Positions 42,941 to 52,469 of a DNA stretch of 64,000 nucleotides are shown one piece after another. The notes below the pieces were generated by a model. The model had not been told where the DNA came from and ran no database searches. It saw nothing but the letters and a program-made list of their open reading frames with translations. How positions within the stretch are numbered: position 1 is the first letter of the stretch; every line of letters starts with the position of its first letter. A program made the translations under genes and the position numbers. The stretch is taken from positions 62,001 to 126,000 of the forward strand of contig CAZTBW010000009.1 of the NCBI GenBank assembly GCA_964612555.1, in the 5' to 3' direction. The DNA comes from DAOLCO01 sp964612555 (GTDB lineage: Bacteria > Bdellovibrionota_C > UBA2361 > SZUA-149 > DAOLCO01).

Positions 42941-44326
42941 TTATGTTTTTAAATTTTTAAGAAAGGAAATCATTTCTTCCTGAGTTCTGAATTTGTGAGA
43001 TACTTTTCCAAGTTGCTCTCCCCGTGTGCGCTCTTCTCTGTCAATTTCTTTCCAGTCCTGAAAATCACTGAGGAAGTGCTTTTCATTCAGGAGCCTGTCC
43101 CAGAGTTCCGGTGATGGTTTAATTTCATGTTTTGCAAGTTCTTCGAGGTCTTCAACAAGAGACAGTACTGTTTCTACACTGTCAGCTTTATTAGTACCAA
43201 TGACCCCGCTTGGACCACGCTTTATCCATCCGGAAGTATATAGACCTTTAAGGAAGGTGCCATTTTGCAAGATGCGACCTTTCTCATTTGGATAGATTCC
43301 TCGTTTTTCATCAAACGGAATTCCAGGAATTCCTTGTCCGAGATATCCTACACTTCGAAATACGAGATCACATGGTATTTCCTCTGTGTCAGTGCCTGGT
43401 GTTGCAAGTCTTTTATCCAGATCCCCGGAAAGAATATTTTTAACAAATCGAATACCACTGACTTCTGTTTCTCCAGAGATCTCAATTGGTGAAAGGAAAA
43501 ATCTGATATGAATTCTTTTATTTGAATTGTTATTTGGAAGGTTTGAAAATCTTTCTGAAAATTCTTTTAGAATTTCAAAATTTCTTCGAGTTCCCTTTGG
43601 TGCCTGTTCAAGCCACTCGTTTTCTTCTTTTGTGAGTGCAAGGTCTTCAGGTCTTAGGAGTACATCAACATTGGGAATCTCACCGAGTTCTTTTAGCTCT
43701 TTATCGGTGCATGCCATTTGCAGGGGACCTCTGCGCCCTACCAGATATATGTCCTCCAGGGTGGATTCAGCAAGTACTTCCTCTGCATGAAGTGCGATGT
43801 CTGTGCTATGAAGATCCTCTACATTTTTTAGAAGAACCCGGGTTACATCAATAGCAACATTTCCTTGTCCAATGATTACGGCGGTTTTCCCGTTCAGGTT
43901 AAAACTGATATCTTTAAACCAGGGGTGAGAGTTGTACCAACCAACAAAAGAGGTTGCGGTGTGTGAGCCTTCAAGGTTTTCTCCGGGGATACCCAGTGTC
44001 CGATCTTTCTGGGCACCATGCGCAAGAATAATCGCATGATAGTGCGTACGTAACTCATCTATGGATATATCTTCGCCTATTCGAACATTTCCTCGTAATG
44101 AGACTGATGGGTGGGAGAGCGTTTTTTCAAACTGTCTTGAAACTTCTTTTATTTTGAAATGGTCAGGAGCAACCCCTGAGCGTACCAGCCCAAAAGGGGC
44201 AGACAGTGCTTCAATGATATCTATTTTACATTCGGGGAGCTTTTTAAGAAGTGCCTCTGCCGCATAGATTCCCGCCGGTCCCGCACCTATGATTGCAAAG
44301 TGGAACTGTACTTGTTCGTGACTCAT
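42941..44326 (-). CDS. Ferredoxin/adrenodoxin reductase-like NADPH oxidoreductase (FprA type)
   Basis: A 461-residue flavoprotein. IGAGPAGIYAAEALL (about 13) is the FAD Rossmann motif, VRSGVAPDHFKIK is the FprA signature, and IGQGNVAIDVTRVLL the second, NADPH-binding Rossmann motif. FRSVGYLGQGIPGIPFD and GWIKRGPSGVIGTNK close the FAD site. Such enzymes move electrons from NADPH to ferredoxin. Length agrees with mycobacterial FprA and mitochondrial adrenodoxin reductase. No ferredoxin or P450 gene is in the window. Confidence 0.9.
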   Translation of the reverse strand: MSHEQVQFHFAIIGAGPAGIYAAEALLKKLPECKIDIIEALSAPFGLVRSGVAPDHFKIKEVSRQFEKTLSHPSVSLRGNVRIGEDISIDELRTHYHAIILAHGAQKDRTLGIPGENLEGSHTATSFVGWYNSHPWFKDISFNLNGKTAVIIGQGNVAIDVTRVLLKNVEDLHSTDIALHAEEVLAESTLEDIYLVGRRGPLQMACTDKELKELGEIPNVDVLLRPEDLALTKEENEWLEQAPKGTRRNFEILKEFSERFSNLPNNNSNKRIHIRFFLSPIEISGETEVSGIRFVKNILSGDLDKRLATPGTDTEEIPCDLVFRSVGYLGQGIPGIPFDEKRGIYPNEKGRILQNGTFLKGLYTSGWIKRGPSGVIGTNKADSVETVLSLVEDLEELAKHEIKPSPELWDRLLNEKHFLSDFQDWKEIDREERTRGEQLGKVSHKFRTQEEMISFLKNLKT

Positions 44327-44371
44327 CTGTGAATTAGCAAGCAGAGCATCAGCAAGAATCTGGAACGATAC

Positions 44372-44629
44372 TTACTTGCCAGCAGGCTTGCCGTATTTTT
44401 TATTGAATTTATCGATTCTACCTTGAGTGTCTACCAGTCGTTGAGCTCCGGTATAGAATGGATGAGAATAGCTGGAGATAGTAAGTTGATAGTGAGGATA
44501 TTCCTTGCCATCATCCCACTTGATTGTCTTATCAGTTTTGACAGTTGATCTGCCAAGAAATGATTTTCCTGATGACGCATCGGAAAAAACTACTTCTCTG
44601 TATGTCTCTGGATGAATTCCTTTTTTCAT
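44372..44629 (-). CDS. rpmE2: 50S ribosomal protein L31 type B (zinc-free)
   Basis: An 85-residue protein. MKKGIHPETYREVVFSD, then STVKTDKTIKWDDGKEYP and SSYSHPFYTGAQRLVDTQGRIDKFNKKYG are the L31 type B sequence. It contains no Cys, so it is the C-minus form that does not bind zinc and often replaces the zinc form during zinc shortage. It lies 67 bases downstream of rpsN on the same strand, forming a two-gene ribosomal unit away from the main ribosomal operons. Confidence 0.95.
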   Translation of the reverse strand: MKKGIHPETYREVVFSDASSGKSFLGRSTVKTDKTIKWDDGKEYPHYQLTISSYSHPFYTGAQRLVDTQGRIDKFNKKYGKPAGK

Positions 44630-44696
44630 GCCTGCCTACCTAAAAATATAAAAACTACCTAAGATTTAAAAATGTATGAAATTACCAACTAGCCCC

Positions 44697-45002
44697 TTAC
44701 CAACTAGCTTTAGTCACTCCGGGAAGAAGTCCTTCAAGAGCTTTTAGTCTAACCATATTTCTTGCAAGACCAAACTTTCTGTAAAAACCACGTGGTCTCC
44801 CGGTAAGAAAACATCTGTTGCGAACTCTGATCGGGTTAGAGTTACGGGGAAGTTTCTGAAGCTTAACCTTTGCCTCTTCTTTCTCTTCCCAGGTGCTGTG
44901 AGGGTTACGGATAGCTTCCTTAAGCTCAGTTCTCTTTGTAGCATATTGAGCTGCCATTCGTATTCTCTTGTTGTTCTTTTCTATTCTGCTTTTCTTTGCC
45001 AT
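44697..45002 (-). CDS. rpsN: 30S ribosomal protein S14 (zinc-free form)
   Basis: A 101-residue protein. MAKKSRIEKNNKRIRM is the usual start and RNRCFLTGRPRGFYRKFGLARNMVR the conserved core, ending GVTKASW. Length is that of the long S14 without the CxxC pairs of the short zinc form. It is not in a spc-type operon here; it is paired with L31 type B, a pairing seen in zinc-shortage responses. No Zur-box could be identified in the 250 bases upstream. Confidence 0.96.
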   Translation of the reverse strand: MAKKSRIEKNNKRIRMAAQYATKRTELKEAIRNPHSTWEEKEEAKVKLQKLPRNSNPIRVRNRCFLTGRPRGFYRKFGLARNMVRLKALEGLLPGVTKASW

Positions 45003-45251
45003 AAAAATCTAAAAAATCTGTGTAAGATATTAAAATTACTTAGCTGTGTTTACACACATAAACGAGGGCAGAAACTACTAGAAACGCCCGGATAAGTAAA
45101 GAGTTAGCAAATAAATACCCCGCAGGGAATAGAAATGACATGAAAAACATGTCTTAATTTAAAGTGTTTACTGGTAGGGGGTTACTTTTTCCGATGTTTC
45201 TTTTTAGATAAAGTTAAATGTTTGTAACGAGTTGTACCTGATGAGGTATAT

Positions 45252-46166
45252 TTATTTTAGTAATTGATCTGTAAACTGTATGGATTCAGCCACAAACAGC
45301 TCCAGGGGTTGGTAGTTCTCTTTTGTTTGTGCGATTTCAAGGTACTTGTAGTAGGCATGTTTACGTTCTTTGATTACTAATGGAGGGATGATGCCTGCAT
45401 GAAGTGCCTGAGCGAGCATAAGTAACCTGCCAGTTCGTCCATTGCCGTCACTAAAAGGGTGTATTTGTTCAAAGCGTGAGTGAGTGTTTGCAATGGTGCT
45501 GATAATATCTTTTTGTTTTTTTTGTAAATCTGAAATCAACTTACATATAAAGTCTGGTATTTTGACTGGATTAGCGAGAATAACAGATGATCCTGAAATT
45601 CGTACCGCATGTTTTCTATATTGTCCTGCATCACTGATGATTCCGTTCATAAGTCGTAGGTGAATGTTTAGTATCAGAGTTTCATTTATAGTAAAATTTT
45701 TACCAGTACTAACGATCTCATCCAGTAGCCAATAAAGTGTTGCCTGATGGTTACGAGCTTCGGTTTGTTCTATGGCAGTTCGGTTTGATAATACTTTATT
45801 ATCAAAGATAACCTTTTCGACATCCGACAAAGTCATGGTGCTGCCTTCGATCGTATTTGTGTGGTAGGTAAGATATAGAGTAAGAGAGTCGAGATTTTTT
45901 TTGTTCTGAATTATTGTTTTGACATTTGTTCTGAGTGTCAAAACCAGCTTTTTGATTTCTTGCAGTGCGGCTTCATCAACTTCATCTGAACCGATTATTT
46001 CGAGATGCAGTTTTTCAATAGCGAGTAATGAGTTTTTTCGTGGGGTAGAGCGTCCATTGATCCAGGAATTGAGGGTGGCAAAGGTGACCTGAAGCTTTCT
46101 GGCTAATTGTTCTTGAGTCCAGCCAGATATCTTTTGAATTGTCTGTAAGGCTTTTATGTGATTCAT
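45252..46166 (-). CDS. Fic-domain AMP-transferase with N-terminal HTH
   Basis: A 304-residue protein. Residues 1-45 contain an HTH of the Xre/Cro type (WTQEQLARKL, FATLNSWINGRSTPRK). The Fic core has HPFSDGNGRTGR (236-247) with the catalytic His and anion-binding loop. TNTIEG (103-108) fits the [S/T]xxxE[G/N] inhibitory helix in front of the Fic domain, so it is a class II, self-inhibited Fic protein. It would transfer AMP from ATP to a target hydroxyl. A 13+13-bp inverted repeat 20 bases upstream suggests that the HTH regulates its own gene. Confidence 0.9.
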   Translation of the reverse strand: MNHIKALQTIQKISGWTQEQLARKLQVTFATLNSWINGRSTPRKNSLLAIEKLHLEIIGSDEVDEAALQEIKKLVLTLRTNVKTIIQNKKNLDSLTLYLTYHTNTIEGSTMTLSDVEKVIFDNKVLSNRTAIEQTEARNHQATLYWLLDEIVSTGKNFTINETLILNIHLRLMNGIISDAGQYRKHAVRISGSSVILANPVKIPDFICKLISDLQKKQKDIISTIANTHSRFEQIHPFSDGNGRTGRLLMLAQALHAGIIPPLVIKERKHAYYKYLEIAQTKENYQPLELFVAESIQFTDQLLK

Positions 46167-46186
46167 GTTTCTTTATAAAGAATATC

Positions 46187-46222
46187 AAACTTTATATAGT
46201 TATACTATTCTATATAAAGTTT
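46187..46222 (-). promoter_or_regulatory. Candidate operator of the Fic gene (13-bp arms)
   Basis: AAACTTTATATAG (46187-46199) and CTATATAAAGTTT (46210-46222) are perfect inverse copies separated by ten bases. The site is 20 bases before the ATG at 46166 on the minus strand and overlaps the likely promoter. A dimeric HTH protein, such as the encoded Fic protein, could bind it. Confidence 0.6.
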
Positions 46223-46263
46223 CGTGACAAGGGTGTATTGTGAGAGGATCTAAGGGGTCATCT

Positions 46264-47073
46264 CTAAGTATATAGATTTATTTCATTTCTTAGTTTTTCC
46301 GCAGCTTCTCGTGCCTTTCTCTCAAAGTCCGCCCCGCTTCCTGCGTGTATTATCCCCCGGGAGGAGCTGATGATCAGGTCTCCTGTTTTTTTCATTCCGT
46401 TTTCCAGAGTGGCTTTCAGGTCGCCACCTTGAGCACCGATGCCGGGTACAAGGAAGGGGAGTTCGGGTACTGTCTCACGGAGATCCTTTAAAACTTCCGG
46501 ATAGGTAGCGCCGACCACAAGTGCAAAATCTCCCTGGGATGACCAGGAAGCAACTGCTTTTGCAACCTTAATGTATAGTTTCTCATCCGGTGCCGGGATA
46601 TCCTGCAAAAGGCTGGAGCCCGGGTTAGAGGTTTTGCAAAGAATGATCAAACCTTTATCTTTCCACTGAAGAAATGGTTCAATCGCATCAAAACCAAGAT
46701 AAGGGCTTAGAGTGACGGCATCTGCATGGTACCTGTCAAATGCTTCCATGGCATAGTACTTTGCGGTGTTTCCGATATCACCTCGTTTTGAGTCAAGGAT
46801 AACCGGAATATCCGGGTACGTCTTTTTTATGTAGCTGATGGTAGCTTCAAGTTCTTTTTCTCTACCATGTGCAGCGTAGTGTGCAAATTGCGGCTTGTAG
46901 CAACATGCAAGGTCAGCAGTGGCATCAATGACAGCTTTGTTGAAATTAAAAAGAGGAGCGTGTGATTTTTGAATGTCCTCTGGTATCTTGGATAGTTCGG
47001 GATCCAATCCTACGCAGAGAAGACTTTTTTTATTTTTTTGTTCGAGGCAGATTTTTTCAGAGAATTTCATCAT
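46264..47073 (-). CDS. pyrF: Orotidine 5'-phosphate decarboxylase (type 2 subfamily)
   Basis: It makes UMP from OMP in pyrimidine synthesis. LCVGLDPELSKIP is the start typical of the long subfamily, VILDSKRGDIGNTAKYYA holds the catalytic Lys-Asp pair, VGATYPEVL and VPGIGAQGGDL form the phosphate-binding end, and IISSSRGIIHA closes it. 269 residues matches the TIGR02127 group rather than the 230-residue form. No other pyr gene is adjacent. Confidence 0.95.
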   Translation of the reverse strand: MMKFSEKICLEQKNKKSLLCVGLDPELSKIPEDIQKSHAPLFNFNKAVIDATADLACCYKPQFAHYAAHGREKELEATISYIKKTYPDIPVILDSKRGDIGNTAKYYAMEAFDRYHADAVTLSPYLGFDAIEPFLQWKDKGLIILCKTSNPGSSLLQDIPAPDEKLYIKVAKAVASWSSQGDFALVVGATYPEVLKDLRETVPELPFLVPGIGAQGGDLKATLENGMKKTGDLIISSSRGIIHAGSGADFERKAREAAEKLRNEINLYT

Positions 47074-47116
47074 ACTATCATGTCGCAGTGAGGTTTTGTT
47101 ATAAAGTATCTATATC

Positions 47117-47782
47117 TTACAGGGGATTGGAGTTTTCAGATACCCAGGTATTAAAATCAACCCCGTTTTTTTCATGGGTGGTCAGAAAATTCCAGATAAT
47201 ATGATCAATAGTTTGCGTGCCAAGAAAGATACTCTTAAACTTTCTTTCCCAGTAATAAAACCCGAAAGATGGATGTAATTGTTTTGCGGCTTCTGAAGGA
47301 GGAGTGTCAAGAGTGTTCATCAGCCATATGGCACTAACCACTCCCGATCGGTGCGACCCGCTATCGCAGTGAATGAGCACTGGCTCTTCGACCTTATTAC
47401 TTAGTTCTATAACTCGTTCTATACTCTTTTTCTGGCGGGTGTGTGTCCCGACCATAGGAATCCAGAGATACGTTGCGCCCATCTCTTTGACTAAAGTCTT
47501 TTCAGAATATCCCTTTTTTCTCGGATTTTCCCCTCCTACTCTAAGATCAATGACTGTTTTTATTTTGAGAGTTTGAATTTTCTCTCTCAACGCATCTTCA
47601 GGCATCTCTGAAGAGCGATATACTCTGCCCTCAATTACCGGATGAAGATTAAAAGGAGTGGTGACATAGGAGAATGCAGAAGTAAAATGAGTCTCATCAG
47701 AGACAAGCTGACTTGTGAAACCAATAGAAATGAATGTCAAAAAAAACAAAGAGAAAACAATAAGTATGGTTCTAGTTCTCAT
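47117..47782 (-). CDS. Membrane-anchored or secreted dual-specificity-type phosphatase
   Basis: A 221-residue protein. The N-terminus is a hydrophobic helix (about 5-26), so the enzyme is periplasmic or anchored. VYRSSEMPEDAL and IKTVIDLRVGGEN match the DSP-like family, and the catalytic P-loop LIHCDSGSHRSG places Cys at 139 and Arg at 145. Targets (phosphoprotein, phosphoinositide or phospholipid) are unknown. It overlaps the upstream methyltransferase gene by 11 bases, hinting at a joint envelope-lipid role. Confidence 0.75.
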   Translation of the reverse strand: MRTRTILIVFSLFFLTFISIGFTSQLVSDETHFTSAFSYVTTPFNLHPVIEGRVYRSSEMPEDALREKIQTLKIKTVIDLRVGGENPRKKGYSEKTLVKEMGATYLWIPMVGTHTRQKKSIERVIELSNKVEEPVLIHCDSGSHRSGVVSAIWLMNTLDTPPSEAAKQLHPSFGFYYWERKFKSIFLGTQTIDHIIWNFLTTHEKNGVDFNTWVSENSNPL

Positions 47783-48386
47783 TTATTACGGCTTCATATA
47801 TTCTGAGAGGAGGGAGGTTCTTTAAAACATGTTCAGATCTTGCTATTTTAAAATACTCCATCAACTTATGTTTGATGTCATGCTTTCTTGAAGGAATAGA
47901 CAGTAAGAACTGATACACTAAAAAAGCACCCTTGGGGTCAAGGCAATTACTGGTGGCTTTAAGAATCTTGTCCTTTAAGGGAAGGGGAAACATTGAAAAA
48001 GGAATGCCAGATACAATATACTGAGCTTTTGGAGAGGAGACTCTCCCCTCATCGTGTAACTCTCTAACATAAGAGTCGACATTTTCAGCAGAGCCGTTTT
48101 TAATAACAAGGCGACTATCCTTAATATTTTTTTTCAAATTTTCTGCAAACTCCTTATTGGTCTCAATGGCGAGCAGGATGCAATTTGAGGGGATATTGTC
48201 CAGAAGGTACTGGGTGATAACTCCCCCTCCAGGTCCATACTCAATGACCAGATGGCTGTTATTGAGAGGGACATTTTTAAAGATGCAATCAATTCCGGCA
48301 GGTGAAGTCGGAGCGATAGAGGCAACATTTCTGTCTTCAAGTAAATTTTTTATATAGGATTTGATAGAATTCTGTGAATTTTCCAT
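47772..48386 (-). CDS. PmtA-like SAM-dependent (phospholipid) methyltransferase
   Basis: ATG 48386 is chosen over an upstream TTG. The 204-residue protein has the KsgA/PmtA type of SAM fold: VIEYGPGGGVITQYLL (motif I), LLAIETNKEFAENL (motif II with the ribose-binding Glu) and YIVSGIPFSMFPL (the NLPxxx-like motif IV of this group). IPFSMFP and the KHDIKHKLMEYFKIARSEHVLKNLPPLRIYEAV end resemble PmtA, which methylates phosphatidylethanolamine. It could also be an rRNA-methylase relative. It is followed by the phosphatase. Confidence 0.75.
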   Translation of the reverse strand: MENSQNSIKSYIKNLLEDRNVASIAPTSPAGIDCIFKNVPLNNSHLVIEYGPGGGVITQYLLDNIPSNCILLAIETNKEFAENLKKNIKDSRLVIKNGSAENVDSYVRELHDEGRVSSPKAQYIVSGIPFSMFPLPLKDKILKATSNCLDPKGAFLVYQFLLSIPSRKHDIKHKLMEYFKIARSEHVLKNLPPLRIYEAVINEN

Positions 48387-48449
48387 TATGGTGCAAATTT
48401 TATACAAAATCTGAGAACAGGCAATAGGGAACAGTTCCTTCCATATGGG

Positions 48450-50561
48450 CTACAGGAAAAAATAACGAAAATCTTCCCATACTTTATGTAGTGAATCAGT
48501 GCTGTTTCCTGATACTCTGCTACGGAGATAAGAGGCGGTTCTTCTTGTAGAAAAGCAAATAAAAATAAGCGTATGTATAAGAGCACCTATGAGGGGGGAA
48601 GGAAGTTTACTCTGATTGTGGATTTTCCAGTAATGCGCCATGTTTTTATAGAAATATTTCAGAAGACGGGCTCTGCCGATTGAACGCTCAGAGGTACCTC
48701 CTTCGTGTACTACTTTTGCCCCGGTATGAATCGCACTGACCAGTCCCGCATCTTTAATCTTTTTTGCCAGATCAACATCTTCAAACCACGCAGGATGGTA
48801 GATGGGGTCAAAACCACCCAGCGCTTTCCAGTGTGCTGAAGGGATAAAGAGACAGGCACCCGCAGCCTGTTCTATTTCATAAAGAGTGTTTTCTTCTCTA
48901 TCCAGTAGTTCTTTCAGAATGGGGTCATCCTGTGCAGTTTCATACTGCACAAATGGGTTGGAAGGTAGCAGGGTATCAAGGAAGAAGAGGTTGTGAATAA
49001 GGCTCCCCAGACGAGGGAGTCGTTTGGCAAGGTACTTAAATTGTACCTTGTTTGATGCTTCGTCAATCAGAGTTGGTGAGATGGCACCGATGTTACTATA
49101 TAATGTGATGATTTTAAGTATCTTGCCCAGTGCTTCAGGGTTCATTTTAATATCAGGGTTCAGTACGAGATATATGTCAGCGGTACTGCTTTCAAATGCA
49201 AGATTATTAGCCTTTGCAAAACCAAGATTTTCGCCAGGAATATGAAATAAGATGTTTGACTCTTTCCCGAACTGGTCTTTCAGGTCGGTAAACAAGGTAT
49301 CTTCAGGGCTGTTATTGGTAATGGTAATTTTCCAGGATGGGACTTCACCAAAGTTTTTTCTGAGGCTTTCAAGAAGGAAAGGAAGATTTTTAAAAATATC
49401 ATCTGATTGGTTGTAGCTGACAATGGAAACATGAAGGGAGGGCAGAGGAATGTCTTTAGAGAAGATATCTTCCCGGAGCGAGAGTGCAGAATCGGCACTC
49501 TCCCCCCGATAAAAAAGTGAAAGCCAGGAGAGGAGAGACGATTTCTTGTTTTTAAGTATCCATCTTCTTTTTTTCAGAGTTCGGGGGAAGAGTTTTATAA
49601 CAGTACTAAAAGCTTTTAGTGAACTTTGTTCTCTAATTAAACATGCGCCAATGACGATAAGGTTTCTTAATAAAATCATGGGGCAGAGTAATAGAAAGCC
49701 GAGCACGGGTAGTACTTGAATCTGCATAAGAAAACGATTTTGAACCCCAAGTGCATTGATTTTTTCAGGAAGTGAGCCTCTTCTTTCGGGGAGTACTCTT
49801 CTTACATGATACCCTTCTGCTGCCGGTTCATATCGCGTGCGCCATCCGAACCATTTCATCCTGAGACTTAGCTCGGCATCTTCCCTGTATGCAAAAAAAT
49901 CTTCATCAAGGAATTCTTTTCTCTCTGGTGGTACGTCCGGATTGATCCCCGGAGGAAAGGTGAGCGTATCAATGCACTCGCAGGAGAACATGACACAGGC
50001 ACCACTTGCTCCGGAAACATATTCAGGATGAGAAAATCTTTTTTGTTTATTTATGAAAGCCGATGTCCCTGACCCCCGATCAAAATGACGAAAGCTTGAT
50101 TCAAATACCATTCCCGAAGAGTCAATACTAGCGGACTCGGGTTCGAATTGGGAGAAGGCTTCATCAGTGCGGTATAGTTTAGGGCATACTGCGCCTATTT
50201 TATATCCACTCTTAAACGCATTTCGCATGTGTATCAGAGCATCTTCCCTGAGAGATAAGTCAGGATTGATCAGGGTAATATATGAAGCGCCCAGAGATCG
50301 GGACATGCTGATTGCTTTATTGTGCCCACCTGAAAAACCAAGATTGAACTCTTCATAGGAGACCTCCAGCGTCCCTTTAAAAAGATGGCGTTCTTCCTCT
50401 ATGATTTCTCGGGTCTGGTCGGTAGATGCGTTGTCAACTATGACACATAGTACTTCAAATGCAGATGTAGAAAGCTGACTGATACTCTTCAGGCAGGCGC
50501 GTATGGTGGTCGCGGAATTATAGGTAACAATCTGGCAGGTAATACGCTCTGGTTTTTTCAT
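48450..50561 (-). CDS. Two-domain family 2 glycosyltransferase
   Basis: A 703-residue protein. The first GT2 domain (about 5-260) has CQIVTYNSATTIRACL, VIVDNASTDQT, TLINPDLS and EDAELSLRMKWFG. A hydrophobic stretch at about 285-310 may bind the membrane. The second GT2 domain (about 378-640) has VSIVSYNQS, ITNNSPEDT, YLVLNPDIKMN and FEDVDLAKKIKDAG. Both keep the acidic residues of the rhamnosyl- or N-acetylsugar-transferase type. A bifunctional transferase adding two sugars is likely. It overlaps the next minus-strand gene by four bases, and belongs to the glycan cluster. Confidence 0.88.
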   Translation of the reverse strand: MKKPERITCQIVTYNSATTIRACLKSISQLSTSAFEVLCVIVDNASTDQTREIIEEERHLFKGTLEVSYEEFNLGFSGGHNKAISMSRSLGASYITLINPDLSLREDALIHMRNAFKSGYKIGAVCPKLYRTDEAFSQFEPESASIDSSGMVFESSFRHFDRGSGTSAFINKQKRFSHPEYVSGASGACVMFSCECIDTLTFPPGINPDVPPERKEFLDEDFFAYREDAELSLRMKWFGWRTRYEPAAEGYHVRRVLPERRGSLPEKINALGVQNRFLMQIQVLPVLGFLLLCPMILLRNLIVIGACLIREQSSLKAFSTVIKLFPRTLKKRRWILKNKKSSLLSWLSLFYRGESADSALSLREDIFSKDIPLPSLHVSIVSYNQSDDIFKNLPFLLESLRKNFGEVPSWKITITNNSPEDTLFTDLKDQFGKESNILFHIPGENLGFAKANNLAFESSTADIYLVLNPDIKMNPEALGKILKIITLYSNIGAISPTLIDEASNKVQFKYLAKRLPRLGSLIHNLFFLDTLLPSNPFVQYETAQDDPILKELLDREENTLYEIEQAAGACLFIPSAHWKALGGFDPIYHPAWFEDVDLAKKIKDAGLVSAIHTGAKVVHEGGTSERSIGRARLLKYFYKNMAHYWKIHNQSKLPSPLIGALIHTLIFICFSTRRTASYLRSRVSGNSTDSLHKVWEDFRYFFL

Positions 50562-52279
50562 GCATCAGTAGCATTTACCTGATTGGTATCGGGTCTCAGG
50601 CATTTTGTTCTTAAGCAGAGAGAATTAACACCAAGTTTCTTTTTCCTTTGTGTGTGTTCCCCTTCAAAGAGTCCCTGCATGGGGTAAGGGCTTGATTTCA
50701 TCATCCAGGGGCTCAGCGAATCTTCTCCTGTGGTGTGCTTTACGATTTCGAGACAAAACTCTTTTCCGGCTGAGTTCTCAATGGGGTCGATCTCAAGGGT
50801 CATCCACTCATTGTTCTTAATTTCTTTTGCGTCTTTTTTCAGGGAATGAATCTTTTCAGGGTGTTTCCCGGATGAAGAGTTTTTTTCGTAGATGTTAAAC
50901 TCCAACTCACCATCACATACAGAGTCGTGCGTTCCAAAAAGAAGTGAGATTTCCTTTAGACCGTTCATCCTGCATGAAAAGTACTGAGAAAGCGGAATCT
51001 CCGGAGAAAGGGAGTACTCACATAATTCAGGAAGATCCATTTGAATATCATAATGCTCTTTAAGAGGAACCTGAGGTGTTTCCAGAATGCTGAGAATTCT
51101 TCCGGCGGCAATCCTTCTGTCAAAAACTTCTTTTGCAAGACGGAGGGCATTTTCGGATTTCTCTTTAATGATGGATGGATTTTCGTAAATTTCGTTTATT
51201 ACTCTGAGAAGTTCTTCGGGTTTTTGCGGGTCAACGCACCAGCCTGCATCATACTCTTTGATGTACGATGAAAGGTCTGCAAAATCATTGTATATGATTG
51301 GGATACCTGACCATAAATAGGTGGTAGTCCTTATGGTGATTGCAAGTTCCCGCTCAAGGTTCCATGCCATCAGATCAAGCGCAACATCAATACCGGGAAG
51401 TTTCGAGAGGAACTCTTCATAGGGGAGCAGGGGTTTTCTTGAAACATGAGGATTGTGTTCAAGTGAACTGAATAGGGCGTCGTATGTGCCGGATTTTATC
51501 TTATAGTGAGGATGTGGTCCGCCTACAAGAAGAAGAGAACCTTTTTTTCGTTTTTGGAGTTCATCAGAAAGTATCTTAAGCCCCTTGCTTGGGTCTTGCC
51601 AGGGGAGAAACACCCCACCAAAAATAAATTTTGGGAACTCCTCTTTATTACATCGAGTGTTAAGAGTTTTAACTGATTCTTTCTTTTCAAGATAATGAGA
51701 GGTTTCATCAGGAAGAGAAGGAAGAGGCATTGGGATAGTGCAGATTCTTTTTTCCGGTTCAGGGATGTTTGCTTTTAGAAGAAATGAGAGGAAATAGAGT
51801 TTTTGTTTGTTGCCGGAAACAATGAAATAATCGGCAGAGGAAAGTACATTAAGTTTTCCATGCACCGCACCCTGAAAATCATCCTCTCCCTGAAAATGTC
51901 TTTCCAGAAGGTGAGGTCCTGCAAGGTCAATAACAAGAGGTTGTCGAGGTTTTCTTCCAAGTGTCCAGGCAGGCCAGTGTCCACATATAATTACGTCAGG
52001 ATTTATTTCCTGAATTCTCGCCTCTTGAGTTGCAATATCAAATGCACGTTTTTTTAATCCAGCTACGTGAGTAGCAAGTTCCTTGTCTGCCTGCCCTGCA
52101 TTTTTTGGAAATACTTCTGGAAGTGAATATCCATCCATGGCTGATCGGGGAGGAGAAATAATCACTTCATGTCCGGATTCTTTCAAGCCTTCTGCCAGGT
52201 TAAAGGTTCTTAGTGCAGTTCCAGAGGTAGGAGAGCCGGGCAGAGGGGGGATATCAGTGGTAAATATCAGGATTCTCAT
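50558..52279 (-). CDS. GT4-like glycosyltransferase with extra C-terminal domain (paralogue A)
   Basis: A 573-residue protein with a GT-B fold. N-terminal domain MRILIFTTDIPPLPGSPTSGTALRT..., central FIFGGVFLPWQDPSKGL, C-terminal GT4 domain with LELMAWNLERELAITIRTTTY-type region (here DLMAWNLEREL) and YIKEYDAGWCVDP. After about residue 385 an additional 190-residue part of unknown fold, beta-rich, follows. It is clearly related along its length to the divergent neighbour at 52470, so the pair arose by duplication. Acts in the cytoplasm on a lipid-linked glycan, presumably. Confidence 0.82.
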   Translation of the reverse strand: MRILIFTTDIPPLPGSPTSGTALRTFNLAEGLKESGHEVIISPPRSAMDGYSLPEVFPKNAGQADKELATHVAGLKKRAFDIATQEARIQEINPDVIICGHWPAWTLGRKPRQPLVIDLAGPHLLERHFQGEDDFQGAVHGKLNVLSSADYFIVSGNKQKLYFLSFLLKANIPEPEKRICTIPMPLPSLPDETSHYLEKKESVKTLNTRCNKEEFPKFIFGGVFLPWQDPSKGLKILSDELQKRKKGSLLLVGGPHPHYKIKSGTYDALFSSLEHNPHVSRKPLLPYEEFLSKLPGIDVALDLMAWNLERELAITIRTTTYLWSGIPIIYNDFADLSSYIKEYDAGWCVDPQKPEELLRVINEIYENPSIIKEKSENALRLAKEVFDRRIAAGRILSILETPQVPLKEHYDIQMDLPELCEYSLSPEIPLSQYFSCRMNGLKEISLLFGTHDSVCDGELEFNIYEKNSSSGKHPEKIHSLKKDAKEIKNNEWMTLEIDPIENSAGKEFCLEIVKHTTGEDSLSPWMMKSSPYPMQGLFEGEHTQRKKKLGVNSLCLRTKCLRPDTNQVNATDA

Positions 52280-52469
52280 TGAATTATTAACAGTATATAA
52301 ATTTAGTGGGTAATTTGCCAGTCTTTCAGGATAGCCCCTGAGCTCGTCAATAAAATTCCTTCAATACATAAAGAGAAAATGTTTAGTTTACAAGTAGGCA
52401 TCAATATCTTAGTAAATAGACGAATTTTAAGTAATTTTTTTTGTCATTTTTACAAAGAAGTACGTTTCG

